Below the pieces are notes generated by a model. The model was not told where the DNA came from. It ran no database searches and was given only the letters and a program-made list of their open reading frames with translations. Made by a program: the position numbers and the translations under genes. From contig JASKMD010000025.1 in assembly GCA_030144725.1 (NCBI GenBank), forward strand, positions 744,001 to 808,000: 64,000 nucleotides of DNA, written 5' to 3'. Shown here in pieces: positions 18,912-31,900 of the stretch; the first letter of the stretch is position 1, and each line of letters starts with the position of its first letter. This DNA comes from Haematococcus lacustris (taxonomy: Eukaryota > Chlorophyta > Chlorophyceae > Chlamydomonadales > Haematococcaceae).

Positions 18912-21900
18912 GTTAATGTGCGCCAAGTCAATGGCACGCCAATACCGCCTGCAAATGCCACAGCACATGGTGCCGGTCATCACCTGCATCATGTGTATGG
19001 TCAACTCAATATGGCAATCTTACACGTCTGCAGCCTGAAGGGGGAAATAGGATAGGAGGAGGGTGTGGTGGGGTGGGGTGGGGGATGGGGGGAAGGGAAG
19101 GGAGAGGGGGAAAGGTGAGGTACTGAGAGTTACCATCGGACCTGCAACAAACACAGTGCACGCTATTGGTTAGGCTGGATAACAGTGGACATTGTAAGGC
19201 AAGGGCAAACCACTCACCGCTTACGCCTTGGTGCTCCGTGCTGCGCAATGCGCCTTGCTGGCTCCTTGTATTGGCTCTGCACCACCTGCCATATGGCAGC
19301 TAGCTCCTGACAACTCATGCCTTGCACCACATGCCTCCTAGCTGCCTCTCCTGGCTGCTGCTCTGGCTGCTAGTATTGGCTTGGGAGGTGGTGGTTGTGG
19401 TGGTGGGGGGAAGGGTGGTGGGCTTGCTCCAAATTGCAAGGCATGGTAGGGATGGTGAGTGGCGAGGGGCATGGGGTGGGGTGGGGTCCTGGTGGGGTGG
19501 GGTGGGGTGGGGTGGGGTGTTCCCTTTGGCTGCTCCTGGCTGCTCGCCTTTGTTGCGCCTCCTGGCTGCGCCTCCTGGCTGCGCCTCCTGGCTGCGCCTC
19601 CTGGCTGCGCCTCCTGGCTGCGCCTCCTGGCTGCGCCTCCTAACCGCGCCTGGCTGCTAGCTCCTGGCACCATGCCAGTAGCTGTGCACATCAGCAGCGC
19701 ACAAGGGACGGTCAAGGAGTCATGGCGGTAGTGGAGGTGGTGGTCCGGGATGGAGAGGAGGGTGAGAGGGAGGGAGGTAGGGGGTATAGGAAAGGAAAAG
19801 GAGGATGGTGATGGTGGGTGGGGGGAAGGAGCACTAAGTGCGACCGTCAGACCTGCAGCAAACACATGGCAAAGCAGAGGTGAGACTAGGTAATCAGGGC
19901 CACTAATCAGCAAGGGGGTCAGCACTCACCGCTCACTCCATGCTGCTCCATGATCACTTATTGGTGGCTCTTGCCTTGCTCTTACCGTGCTCGTACTAAC
20001 CTCCGAAGCTGGTCTCCTACCTGCTCACACCTTGGGCTAGCTGCCTCCTCGCTGCTCACGGAGAGGCAGGAGGGGAGGGGAGGGGGAGGGGGAGGGGGGG
20101 CAACAAGGGAGGGGAGGGGTGGGGAGGCAATAGGGGAGGGGAGGCAACTCTTGACTTTGTTCACTGGCTGCCGCTCATGGCTGCTCCTCCTAGCCGCTGC
20201 TCCTGAGAGGGGAGGGAAGAAGTAGACCACCAGACCTGGTGTGATCACCAGACCTGCAGAAAGAGCCATGCTATTGATAGAGTTGTACTCAGGGCACTTA
20301 TTGGCAGGGGGCTATCCACTCACCATTTGACCCTTGCTCTTCCTCCCCCTCCTTGCTCCTTGCTGTGTTCTTACATGTTACTGCTCTATGCCTATGCAAC
20401 CACCTTGTTAGTACAAGGCAACACAACCCACCTGCAGGGGAAGGTAACGAGGTGGTGGTCGTCATCATTGCACTGCCGCACCTGCACAAGCAGAGTAAGT
20501 TGCATGGCTGCATTGGTGACGCTGGCGGCGAGGGTGGCTGCGTAGCGCTGCGGGGCTGCGCTGGCTATGAAGCTATATGTGTGGCTGCGAGGTTGGCTGA
20601 GACATTGGTTGCAAGTCAAGATCATCCTGAAAGGATGCTTTGCGTTGTGCCTGCAAGGTTGGGCAGCTGCGGGGATGCAAGGCTGGGCAGCTGCGGGGAT
20701 GCCTTGCCGCGAGGCGCTCGATGGCTAGTCGAGGCTGTGTGGTCTATGGGCCGTGGCCCCAGGCAAGACTGCGGCGAGCTAGCTGTGTTGCGGGCATGCC
20801 GCGATTCTAAATGGTTGCAGGCCGCGATTCTCAGGAAAGTTATTCATAACTCCATGATGCCGTTTTTGAAGCGCGCAAAGAAAGGTGTGCTAGGTACCAG
20901 CGTCCCAGCCAGCCTCGCAGCCAGCCTCGCAGCTAGCCTCTCAGCCGCCCAACAATGCAGCCGCAATCTAGCCTGAAGCTCCGAGCCAGGTAACCCCGTA
21001 GCTGCCTCGCTACCCAGCCACACACCAACTCGCCACTCAGCAAAACTCCGCCAGCCTGCTTCGCAACAATGCAGCCCTGCAGTATGGCCTAAAGCTCCTA
21101 GCCGGCAGCCCCGTAGCTGCCTCGCAACCTAGCCACGTAGCCAAGCAATCTAGCCACAACAATACTCCGCCAACGCGGCCTGGCAATCTTGCGAGGTGTA
21201 GTCGCGTGCGTGCAAGCCGCGTGCACACAGCGCCACGCAGCTGCCTCTTGCTGATCATTGGCGTTGTCCCACTCCATTATCTGCTCCATTGTCTCATTAT
21301 TTAGCCCTCCTTCATTGACACCCCTTCATTGACTCTCCTTCATTGTCCCACCCTTGCCGCAGATATTGCCCAGCCCCTCCCCTCCCAGCCCTTCCCCTCC
21401 CCAGCCCCTCCCCTCCCAGCTGCGCATCAAGTTAGGTCGGGTCTATATACTGCCTGCCTGCTGCCCCATCACGGTGAGTACCTTGCCTGTTCCTAGCCGG
21501 TGAGTAGCGAGCTCCCTGCTAGTGTGTTGCAGCTAATAGTCCCGACTAAAATGTCACCACGCCCCTTGCTTGCCGCAGGTCTAATGGTTCCACCTTTCCT
21601 TCCCGCCTCCTCCTTATCAATAACCCCGCCCTCTGCCTGTCTCCCAGCAACAGCCATGAGCGGTAGCTAGGGATTAGCTAGTGCTAGGGCCCTAGAAACA
21701 GGAGCAGCAAGGAGCAACATGGAGTGAGCGGTGAGTGCTGACCCCTTGCTGAATAGTGATCACTGATCACCTAGCCTCACCTCTGGTTTGCCATGTGTTT
21801 GCTGCAGGTCTGACGGTCGCACTTAGTGCTCCTTCCCCCCACCCACCATCACCATCCTCCTTTTTCTTTCCTATACCCACCACCACCATCTACTACCACC

Positions 21901-22805
21901 ATCCAGTCTATCACCCTCCCCTCCCCTCTCCACACCTCTCCTCGCGCCATGCCCCGCCCACCCTCCCGCCACCACCACCCACCACCACCTCCACCCCCCT
22001 TCCCTCCTCCACACTAACCATTACATGCACACTAACCATTACATATGTTTATAGCAAGCGCATGAGCCAATGGACAATGGCAGTGGGCATCATCATCACA
22101 TGCAGTGGCGTTTGGAGGTTAGTAAGAGCATGGTAAGAGCCATTAAGAAGTCATCATGGAGCAGCATGGAGTGAGCGGTGAGTGGCCCTAATCACCCAGC
22201 CTTATCGCCTTATCGCCTCCCCTCACCGTTGGCATACCGTGTGTTTGCTGCAGGTTTTACAGTCACACCTACCTCCCTTCTCCCTCCCCCCCACCCCCCT
22301 TCTACCTTCCCATACCCACCGGTCGCTACCACCATCTACTACCACCATCCAGTCTATCACCCTCCCCTCCTTTCTCCACATCCTTCCTCGCGCCATGCCC
22401 CGCCCGCCATCCTGCCACCACCACCCCCCAATCCCCCCAATCCCCCCTACTCCCCCCAATACCCCCTCCTCCCCTCGCCTTGCCTCCCCACCTACCCCAC
22501 CCCACCCCACCCCTCTGCCTTGGAAGGAAGCGCAGGAGTCACCCTTTGCACACCTAGCTGCCACATGCCAATGGATAATGGCAGTGGCATTATCACCACA
22601 CATGAATTGAGCATTGCCGCAGCACAAGTCAAGCCAAAGTCCAAGATGGTTTGAAAAGCACGAAATTGAAAGTACTAAGTTGTCAGCTATATTTTGTAAA
22701 GCATGATGTTGTCAGCTTAAGATAAACTGTAGTACAAACGTTGTAATTGTAAGAGAGCAGGTGCCACATGGTACCTGCGTTGTAGCCACGTGGCCACAGA
22801 GATGG
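18912..22805. repeat. Interior of element B: G-rich dispersed repeats
   Basis: Contains several intron-like cassettes (19142-19217 -, 19853-19929 -, 20254-20323 -, 21500-21578 +, 21731-21807 +, 22178-22253 +). A large inverted repeat pairs about 19790-19945 with 21720-21880. Tracts of CTGCGCCTCCTGG (19555-19645) and GCCAGCCTCGCA (20900-21130) also occur. The 207-codon frame at 20353-20976 crosses such repeats and shows no domain. I see no convincing gene. Confidence 0.5.
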
Positions 22806-24385
22806 CTACAGAGCAGTATCCACATGACTACAGAGCAGTATCCACATGACTACAGAGCAGTATCCCCATGACAACAGAGCAGTATCCACATGACTACAGA
22901 GCAGTATCCACATGACTACAGAGCAGTATACACATGACTACAGAGCAGTATTCACATGGCTACAGAGCAGTATCCACATGACTACAGAGCAGTATCCAAT
23001 GACTACAGAGCAGTATCCACATGACTACAGAGCAGTATCCACATGACTACAGAGCAGTATCCACATGACTACAGAGCAGTATCCACATGACTACAAAGCA
23101 TTATCCCCATGACTACAGAGCAGTATCCACATGACTACAGAGCAGTATCCACATGACTACAGAGCAGTATCCACATGACTACAGAGCAGTATCCACATGA
23201 CTACAAAGCATTATCCACATGACTACAGAGCAGTATTTACATGCTTACTGCGCAGTATCCCCATGACTACAGAGCAGTATCCACATGACTACAGAGCAGT
23301 ATTTACATGCTTACTGCGCAGTATCCCCATGACTACAGAGCAGTATCCACATGACTACAGAGCAGTATTCACATGGCTACAGAGCAGTATCCACATGACT
23401 ACAGAGCAGTATCCAATGACTACAGAGCAGTATCCACATGACTACAGAGCAGTATGCACATGACTACAGAGCAGTATCCACATGACTACAGAGCAGTATT
23501 TACATGCTTACTGCGCAGTATCCCCATGACTACAGAGCAGTATACACATGACTACAGAGCAGTATTCACATGGCTACAGAGCAGTATCCACATGACTACA
23601 GAGCAGTATCCAATGACTACAGAGCAGTATCCACATGACTACAGAGCAGTATGCACATGACTACAGAGCAGTATCCACATGACTACAGAGCAGTATCCAC
23701 ATGACTACAGAGCAGTATCCGAATGACTACAGAGCAGTATCCAATTCATACTGCGCAGTATCCCCATGACTACAGAGCAGTATTTAATGACTACAGAGCA
23801 GTATCCACATGACTACAGAGCAGTATCCGAGTGACTACAGAGCAGTATCCAATTCATACTGCACAGTATCCACATGACCACAGAGCAGTATACAATGACT
23901 ACAGAGCAGTATCCACATGACTACTGCACAGTATCCACATGGCTACAGAGCAGTATCCACATGACTACAAAGCAGTATCTAATGACTACAGAGCAGTATT
24001 CACATGATTACAGAGCAGTATTCAATAGCTACAGAGCAGTATCTATATTAATACAGAGCAGTATCCACATAATTACAGAGCGGTATCCACATGCCTACTG
24101 CGCAGTATGCAATGGCTACAGAGCAGTATCCACATGACTACAGAGCAATATGCAATGACTACAGAGCAGTATGCACATACATACAGAGCAGTATCCATAA
24201 ACTACAAAGCAGTATCCTTATGCCTACTGCGCTACATCTACATGCCTACTGCGCAGTATTTAAGGGCTACAGAGCAGTATCCACATAACTACAGAGCAGT
24301 ATCCACATGCCTACAGAGCAGTATCCTTATGGATACTGCGCAGGTGACACTAGCTACTGAGCAGGTGACCATGGATACTGCGCAG
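22806..24385. repeat. TACTGCTCAGTA array, inverted orientation (B, right)
   Basis: About 70 units of 22 bp, GAGCAGTATCCACATGACTA, the reverse complement of the internal array unit. Many units carry TACTGCGCAGTA. Larger blocks (about 160 bp) are repeated almost exactly at 23220-23380 and 23480-23640, showing recent local amplification. It ends 25 bp before the terminus. Confidence 0.92.
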
Positions 24386-24439
24386 GTGACGCTGCTAATT
24401 TGTGTGAGTGAGGCCACCAGCAAATCTCCATTACCTAAC

Positions 24440-25720
24440 CAGTGCTGTAGTCACTCGCCTGTGGGTGGTAGGTGCCTTGCCACACGCATGCGGCGTGGAA
24501 GAAGCAGTTCCCGTCGCCAAGCACGTTGTACAGGCTGAGCCCTTTATTGGCCAAGTGCCTGATAGGGATAGCACGAAAGTGTGCGTAAGTCAACTCCACT
24601 GGAGACCACAATTTGGGCCTGAAGTCCTGCTGGGGGCGAGGCTGCTGAGGGCGAGGCTGCAGGGGGCGGGGCTGCTGGGGGCGAGGCTGCTGGGGGCGAG
24701 GCTGTTGGGGGCGAGGCTGCTGAAGGTGAGGCTGCTGGGGGTGAGGCTGCTGCGGGTGAGGCTGCTGCTGGTGTGGCGGCTGTAGGAGAGGCTGTTGCTG
24801 CAGGGATGGAGATTGGGGGCTAGGCGCTCGCTTGCTGGTAGGTGACTGAGCAGGTGAGCTACGGGCTGTGGGCAGGCGAGGGGGGCTGGGAGGGGCTGTG
24901 GGCAGGCGAGGGGGGCTGGGAGGGGCTGTGGGCAGGCGAGGGGGGCTGGGAGGGGCTGTGGACAGGCGAGGGGGGCTGGGAGGGGCTGTGGGCAGGCGAG
25001 GGGGGCTGAGGGAGACTGTGGGCAGGCGAGGGGCGCAGGGTCCTGCAGGGGTTTTGGGGCTGGTGGTAGGGGCGGGTGCAGGCAGGTGTGCCAAATGCGC
25101 TTTGGGAGCCTGGATGGGTGAACGCCGCTGAGTGTATGAAGCCATGCACTGTTTGGCCTCATTCAACATGCGCAAGACCCCCTGGCCATCAGGGGTATTC
25201 AACAGGGGCATGGTTGTGCCGTCCTTGTCTGCAAGGCAGTAAATCATGTTGTAAAAACAATGCATAGCGATAACCTGTGCAATGGACGGTTTGGACTCAC
25301 AATTGGCATAGGTCCTGTACAGCCTGATGAGCGGCATCACAGCCATCCTGCGGTCTTCGACTAGTGGAGCTCCATCATCAGGTAGCTGAGCCCTGCGTGC
25401 GTTCATGGGCCTCTCTAGTAATGGCCAGTAATGGACCAGCCCGCAGTGGACGAATGGACTCACTCCTGGATCCACAGCCGCAGCTGCTGTAAGGTCCACC
25501 CTTTCTTCAGCTTCACTTCCTTTTTCGCCACAGATTTCAGGATAAGGGCCCCCATCAGGGCCTGGGATTCAGTATCCCATTCCCCCTGCAAGGCAACCGC
25601 CACCACTCCTGATATCTCCCATGTTCAACAGCCACGAGAGCTCGCATCACCCACGTAGCGATACCCAGGTCGCCACATTGCCTTGATGAAGGCGATGACA
25701 TCTCTTTGCGGCTGGTTCAT
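24440..25720 (-). CDS. OTU-like cysteine protease, N-terminal exons
   Basis: Start ATG at 25720 (MNQPQRDVIAFIKAMW...). Splice patterns suggest a donor near 25450 (GTGAGT) and an acceptor near 25344. A long exon follows with a Pro-rich region in two tandem sets: RLPTAPPSPP-type (42 bp, about 24860-25030) and PQQPRPQQP-type (about 24625-24780). It ends in the OTU signature LSLYNVLGDGNCFFHAA, where Asp and Cys are the expected catalytic residues. The exon ends at a GTTAGG donor at 24440. The His-containing half is at 14376-14930. ATG 25720 lies 100 bp from an ATCTGTACAGAT array. The frame starting at 25499 in the same strand is probably an alternative frame for its first part. Confidence 0.68.
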
Positions 25721-25819
25721 TTTAAGCAGGCAGCGCGACAGATAGCGACTCAGACGATGTTGTAATCAGTCGGACTGCTGGTCCGAGTTACACAAGCAAT
25801 ATCCGTTGCATCGACCATC

Positions 25820-26166
25820 ATCTGTACAGATAAAAGCTTCAGGAATCTGTACAGATGCCTAACCAAATATCTGTACAGATTTCTGACTAATTCTGTACAG
25901 ATAGCAGCCTAAGGCATCTGTACAGATGCCCTATTCACTATCTGTACAGATGCTTAGGTAAATCTGTACAGATAGGACCTGTTTTATTTGTACAGATTAC
26001 GTCTTAGCGTATCTGTACAGATGGTGATTCTACAATCTGTACAGATAAGTTATGCTATAATCTGTACAGATAAAACAGGTCCTATCTGTACAGATTTACC
26101 TAAGCATCTGTACAGATAGTGAATAGGGCATCTGTACAGATGCCTTAGGCTGCTATCTGAACAGAT
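25820..26166. repeat. ATCTGTACAGAT array 3 with an 87-bp perfect inverted repeat
   Basis: About 15 units. In contrast to the other arrays, the spacers are also mirrored: 25901-25987 is the exact reverse complement of 26070-26156 (87 bp), around an 82-bp centre. The array lies between the OTU gene start (25720, -) and the small gene at 26275 (+). Confidence 0.92.
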
Positions 26167-26274
26167 GCACCACCCGACGCCTATCTGGCCATCCATTGAG
26201 ATTCACACCAACAGCCACCACAGCACAGCACAGCACGACACAGTTCACGACCAAGCGGACACCCGTCGGTAAAC

Positions 26275-26610
26275 ATGAGCAGCGACATGTCCAGCGAAGA
26301 CAGCGCTACATCTCCATACACGCCCCTGTCTCCTGACATTCAGAGCGACCCAACATTGCCAGAGGAGCTGAACTCGCGTGTAGCGCGCGAGGCTTACGAA
26401 AGGAACAAGCACATAATGTGGAGGCCGGGACAACATTGCCGAACATTGTTGCACTTGATCAAGAGCGGCGAATGGGATTGGGCTATGAGTGGCGTGACAG
26501 TGGATGAATCGAGGGGGGCCAATGTTGTCCCCGGGGCGACAGTGCCTACATTGGCCGGCATGTATAATGTGGCATCAGAGAACTCAACACAACAGTCAGT
26601 TGTATCCTAG
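26275..26610 (+). CDS. Small unknown protein, 111 aa
   Basis: The frame has a Ser/Thr/Pro-rich N-terminus (residues 1-32) and a helical basic middle (RVAREAYERNKH), then RTLLHLIKSGEWDWAMSGV. Composition is non-repetitive, and the frame starts just after the array and a CAGCACAGCACAGCAC tract. No known family is recognised. It may be a third gene of element A or the first exon of a longer gene. Confidence 0.45.
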   Translation: MSSDMSSEDSATSPYTPLSPDIQSDPTLPEELNSRVAREAYERNKHIMWRPGQHCRTLLHLIKSGEWDWAMSGVTVDESRGANVVPGATVPTLAGMYNVASENSTQQSVVS

Positions 26611-26846
26611 ACATAGTCAGTTGTTGTGACACTTGATTGGCCATCGAACCATGTAACACGCAGGCGTCAAGGTCGGGATGTCAACCCCATACTACACATG
26701 AAGCGAGAGGCAGCAGATGATGTTACCAGACACAAAGCAAAACTGCACCACGCAAGTCATGATTCATGAACCCATTCATAGCCCAGACGTTCATGACAAA
26801 CAGGCCAGAGAATAGCCTGATCAATAGGAGGGCTCAGCACACCAAT
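26611..26846. other. Intergenic
   Basis: Between the small plus-strand gene and the stop of the accessory gene. No feature is recognised. Confidence 0.4.
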
Positions 26847-28777
26847 TCATGGGCCAGTGGCATCATCACCGGCAACCTTATCCTCTTCTTCCTGCAAGGC
26901 CTTCATCTGCGCCTCAAACGCTGCTTTTGCTTTAGCCATCTCAGCAGCTATCTTGGCGCGCTTGGCCTCCGGTGTCTCAGGTAATAGGGCTGCTGCTGCC
27001 TCTGCTGCCGCTGCTGCTGCCTCTTCTGCTGCTACTGCTGCCTCTGCAGCAATCCTTGTCTCCTCGGCAGCAGCGGCTGCTGCCTGTTGGCGTTGAAGCT
27101 CCTCATAGTCATGAGCACTCTGGGCTTCCTCAAATGCAATGTTGAAGGTCTTGGTGAACTCCAGGATGGCAGCCTACAGTCGATTGCAGGCGATGAACGC
27201 CAGGATGTTGGATTGGGCTAATGATGAATAACTCAAAGACGCATGTTAATGGCTCAGGTCTTACATCAGGTAATGGCTGGTTGAAACGATAAAAGCACAA
27301 TGACCCTCACCTGTGCGGTGATACAAGGCTCTGCTGCTGTATCAGAGGACTGCGATGCACCACCATAAGGCACCTCCTGTGGAGACATGATTCATGAGGT
27401 TAGTATGATAGACAGAGCATGGCCAAGAATGCATGAACCATACATGCAGCGATGCCATAACCCAGGTGCGTAGGACTCACCCGGTTGGCGAGTAAGTCAG
27501 CATCAATAGTGTCTCGCAATTGGGCCGGCTGCAAATGCAACAGCGCGGAAGACATGCACACGTCATCCAAGGAGCATGGCAATACAACGACCAGCATGTT
27601 GCATGTGCAGCACATAAGCACACCTTCAGGGTGATGGCCTTGTCCGCCACAAGCTGTTTGAACCCTTCGTCAATGTGCTTGGCCATGGCGTCGGTCACAT
27701 ACTGTGACTTCACTGTGAAGTACTGTGGGTCAGGTAGGATGCCTACAAGCAAAGACACCGTGAAACAGTCTTGAAACATGAGCACCAGCGGTACCACTAT
27801 AAGGACCAAAATCAATGAATGCATGAGCAACTACATGCTTACCCTCCTTGAACTTCAAGGCCAGGGCAATGAGCTTCTCCCAGCTGCTGGGCCGCTTTTC
27901 AGCAGTGAAGAACTTGCCCCACACGGCTTCCCACTGGGAGTACTTGTCTTCATTTTCCTTTTTCACTGAAGACGGGGCTGCTTCATTGGAGCTGCGTGTC
28001 TTCTTGCTCACGGTGTTGTGACCGCACCTAGCAACAAGCGAGCAACATGCACGCAAATGGACAACAACTCATCGTGTTTTCAAGGAAGCAGCCACCTTAC
28101 TTGTGGATTTTAACCACGATGTCGTCGTACTTGAGGTTCTTAGACACATACCCCAGGACCTCCAACAGCCCCATGAGGACAGCACCGACGATGGCGTCGG
28201 TAGCATCCTGCCATCTGGCATATTTGCACCCCGTCACCTGGGCACCATGACAAACAACGCACACACCAGGTAAGAGGAGGGATGAAAACCTGTGAAGGCA
28301 GGGATGCAGCACTAACCCCGTCGGTCTTTCGCCCTGCCAGTAGCATCACGTAGTGTGCAATGAGCACTGTAACCACGCTGTCCGTGACGTCATGGGCGGT
28401 GATGGGCACTTCGGGTGCAAACCACTCATCAACCACTTCCCTGTCAGTGGTGAGCACCGTGCCCTGCACATCAAACATAACCTAATTGACCTATTGCACA
28501 CCCGCACAAAATACCCTGTGGGAGCATGTTCAGCAACTCACAACACTGCCACTGGCGCCAGGGGAAGTGCAAGCAGCCGGCGCAACCAGGCGCCTGGATT
28601 TCTGCACAAACAGTAGCATGCCAGATGAGAAGCACGCTGGCGACAAACAATAACCATGCAACGCACCGGAAGCTCACGGCTCTTAAACGCGGGGGTAGAG
28701 CCTGTGTCACTATCGGACAAAGACCTGGAATGCTTGGTGCCAGCTTTCTTGTCAGACCCGGACTGCTTTGGGGGCAT
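26847..28777 (-). CDS. Accessory gene of element A, about seven or more exons
   Basis: Start ATG 28777 (MPPKQSGSDKKAGTK, basic and Ser-rich). Exons inferred from GT-AG boundaries: about 28777-28667, 28478-28315, 28240-28100, 28026-27842, 27747-27628, 27535-27481, 27376-27312 and 27175-26847. The middle is helical (VTVLIAHYVMLLAG, DAIVGAVLMGLLEVLGYV). The last exon is an Ala/Glu/Lys-rich coiled coil. Stop at 26847. The layout resembles the accessory gene of element C: basic start, helical core, FxxA/E...ILP-like segment and Ala-rich coiled coil, suggesting remote homology. In CACTA systems a second protein binds subterminal repeats; that role is inference here. Confidence 0.55.
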
Positions 28778-28919
28778 TATCAATTAGGTGAGGAGTGGAG
28801 TGCGATGGAGGTAGTGGAGTGCGATGCTAGCATCAAAGCCGCCCGCGAGCTCGTATAACCATACTAACAACCACCCCGGAAATGTCGCTTGTAGCCACAA
28901 CAATACAGCGGGAACCATC
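28778..28919. promoter_or_regulatory. Divergent promoter between accessory and transposase genes
   Basis: This 142-bp gap separates the ATG of the accessory gene (28777, -) and the transposase (28920, +). It includes an imperfect repeat GGAGTGCGATGGAGGTAGTG / GGAGTGCGATGCTAGC at 28797-28830. The same divergent arrangement occurs in element C. Confidence 0.45.
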
Positions 28920-31900
28920 ATGACGACAGGCGTCAAGAAGCGAGTGAAGGAAAGAACCACCAGCAAATACCGCAACATCATCGCAAGGAGCCAGGGGGAT
29001 CAAAAGTGGCGATGCATTGTTTCGAGTTGTAACAGATGTAGGAATGGATGCAGTTACGAAGCGGCAACAAAGCACGCGAATAAATACCACAGCACCCTTA
29101 TACCGGCGAATAGCAGCCAGGACTCACAGGAGCCATCGCAGTCACCCACAGAGGGTGCAGGACCCTCTACAGCCGCCAATGAGGCGATGGATGTAAATCG
29201 CTGGGTACCCAACACTGGGTTGCAAGCGTCGCCGGGTGATGCTGCGGAGGTCGTCAAGGAACCGGCAGCTGAGGTAGGGAGTTCAGTCTGACTCGTTGCC
29301 ATGTCGCCCACACATACGCCGCTGTGCATTGTCGCATGTATTGACAGGAGTCACCAAACCAAGAAGCGGAAGCCGAAGAGATCCCAGAAGCCAACACCCA
29401 ACCAGTAGGCTTGGCTCAGATTACACCCTTCATTGCCCATAACCCAGCGCTGGCCCACATGATCTGTGGGTTTGCTGTTTGTATTTCAGGAGGGACCAGA
29501 GGCTGAGTTGCCTGTTTATGACGAAATTGAGGCGTTGGAAGCCTGGTCCATGGGCTCCTACAACACTGATGCGGAGGTGAGGTAGCATACACTGGCAATT
29601 GGACACAACACTGCCACTAACTGGTGGTGTCTTGCTGCTTGTACACAGGCGGAGGAGGACGTTGAAGAGCACAATGAGCACCACTCGCAGCAACAACAAC
29701 CCATGGAGGAGGATGAGGCAAGCAACCCAGAGATGATACATGCAACAGACCCATAGGTCAAGCATAGCTACACATACGTGAATACAAGAAATGGCAGCGC
29801 TTGTTGCCTTGTGTTGCAGGACGGAGTGGACCCCCAGTCCGACATAGCGAAGGACGCTGCTGAATTTGAGGAAACCCTGCGCAAACATGCTGAAGCACAG
29901 ACCAAGGCTGCTGCAAAGGAGGCCGGGGATGGACCCCAGCACCGGCACAGCAAGACTGACACAATTCGATCCAAGTGGAATGACCAATGCGTTCTTGACC
30001 GCAGCTTCACAACCAAGTGGTTGATGCTGACCCTTGTGATGCTCATGAAGAAGCGCAAGTGGTTGAGGGCGGACATGGAGGTCATCATCAACCTGTGTTG
30101 TGTGCTACTGGGCCCGGTCCACAACTTCCCAGTCTCGTGGTACCTATTCCAGGAGGTCATGAACCACGAGGACAACCTGGAGGCAGAGAAGATCCTGCAT
30201 GTCTGCAATGGGCTGCATTGCCGTGGGTACACATATCCACACCTACGGAGGTAATAGTAACCCTACCCCTACCCTTACCCCTAACCCTAGCCCTAGCCCT
30301 AGCCCTAGCCCTAGCCCTAACCCTAGCCTAAACCCTAGCCCTAACCCTACCCCTAACCTAGCCCTAACCCTAACCCTAACCCAACCCCATCCTCACGTCA
30401 TGTCAAGCCCTAGCCCTAGCCCTAGCCCTGCCACTAACCCTAACCCTAGCCCTAGCCCTAGCCCTAGCCCTAGCCCTAACCCTATCCCAAGCCCTAGCCC
30501 TAGCCCTAGACCTAGCCCTAGCCCTAGCCCTAGACCTAGCCCTAGCCCTAGCCCTACCCCAACCCTAACCCTAACCCTAACCCTAACCCTACTCATACCT
30601 ATACCACTGACCCCTACCCCTGACCCAACACTCCCATACACTGCCATGCACCATGCATTTGTGCACAGAGATCAGTACGAGCAACACAAGGATCAGAGGT
30701 GTCCACTGTGCGAGGAACGTCGTTTCTCGGCCAAGGAAGTGAAGGGTAAGGATGAACCGGGTACATATTCCCATACATATCAAAGGCAGGATTGTTGTAA
30801 TTGTCGTGGCATGACTTGGCTCCCATGGTGTGTGCCTTCAGGTTCATGTGGCCTGCTGACCCGGTGGCATGTCGTGCCTCGGTGGTCCATGTACTACTTC
30901 GGGCTTAAGTCTACCATCCAGGCCTTGTTCGACCGTCCATCATTCCTGGAGTTCTTCAACATGGGCCTCAACAGGGACACTTCCCAAGGCAGCTACCGCG
31001 CTAGTAAGTACAGTTATTCCACACAAGACAAGCATTGCATAGATATAACACAGAACAATCCATGCAATGTCATGAGATGGGTGTCATGTTGGGGATGGTG
31101 CTGGCATGTTGCGTGGCGATACAGGTGCGGCAGCAGAGAAGACCCGGAGCAAGTTGAAGGAAAAGGTACCAGGCAGCAACATCTTTAATGACATCACGTC
31201 TTTCTTGTTTGACCTAGGCATGGACTTTCTGACGGTCAACGGCCAGTCTGTGGGTGTGCTTGGTCTCCGCGCCCGTGACGTGCCACGTCATGTGCAAGGC
31301 CGTGATGCCTGCATTGCCATGCTGGCCATCTTCTTGAAGAGTGAGCCAGCCAAGTACGTTCATGGCTTCATGGACCAACCGCTGAGAGACATCAAAGGTA
31401 CGACACATGTTAGCCTGTGATGCAGTACCAACATTTGCTTGTGCATGAGGGGGGAGTAACCCCCAGCATCATGTGTTCTGTGCTGCAGCCGCCATCTACA
31501 ACAAGGTCAGCATCACTGTCAACAAGATTGAACATTTCTTTGTGCCCATCTTCACCACCTTCATGGCTGACTTGCCGGCAAGGTGGGTGAGACATCAGGA
31601 AGGGCCAGCACACTTGACACAGCAGGTGCATGGCTGTTGAGGCTAGCTTGTTGTATGGTTGCAGGATGAAGCTGACCAGATGCCTTGGGCACTCCAGTGG
31701 CTGTCCTTGCATGGCGTGCAAGTGGCACACTCCAGGCCAAAACCCCAAGCACAAAGGGTACCACAAGCAGCAGGTGAGCAGCCATGTAATGCATGGACAT
31801 TCCAGGGTGCTGTTATGAACATGGCATCATGACATATATGCAGGAGATCGAGTGGACAGACCCGGTGACTCTTATCACATCAATCTACATCGGCCACCCC

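Larger units (their letters stand above)
15057..24410. mobile_element. Element B, 9.35 kb, TACTGCKCAGTA family, non-autonomous
   Basis: The left terminus is CACTCACAGGAATTAGCAGC at 15057. The right terminus, read inward, is CACTCACACAAATTAGCAGC ending at 24410. Three arrays of a TACTGCKCAGTA unit lie inside (15085-15695, 17226-18392, 22806-24385); the last is in opposite orientation to the others. The interior has an internally deleted accessory gene, a short remnant of another gene and G-rich dispersed repeats, but no full transposase. It is inserted in an intron of the OTU gene. Flanking triplets (GCT left, AGG right) are not identical, so a clean target duplication is not seen. Confidence 0.8.

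Noticed and set aside
20353..20976. 207-codon plus-strand frame in element B
   Set aside because: Crosses dispersed repeats (GCCAGCCTCGCA, GGGCAGCTGCGGGGATGC), no domain, no homologous frame elsewhere in the window.
24868..25131. Gly-rich plus-strand frame opposite the OTU gene
   Set aside because: Antisense shadow of the Pro-rich repeat of the OTU gene.
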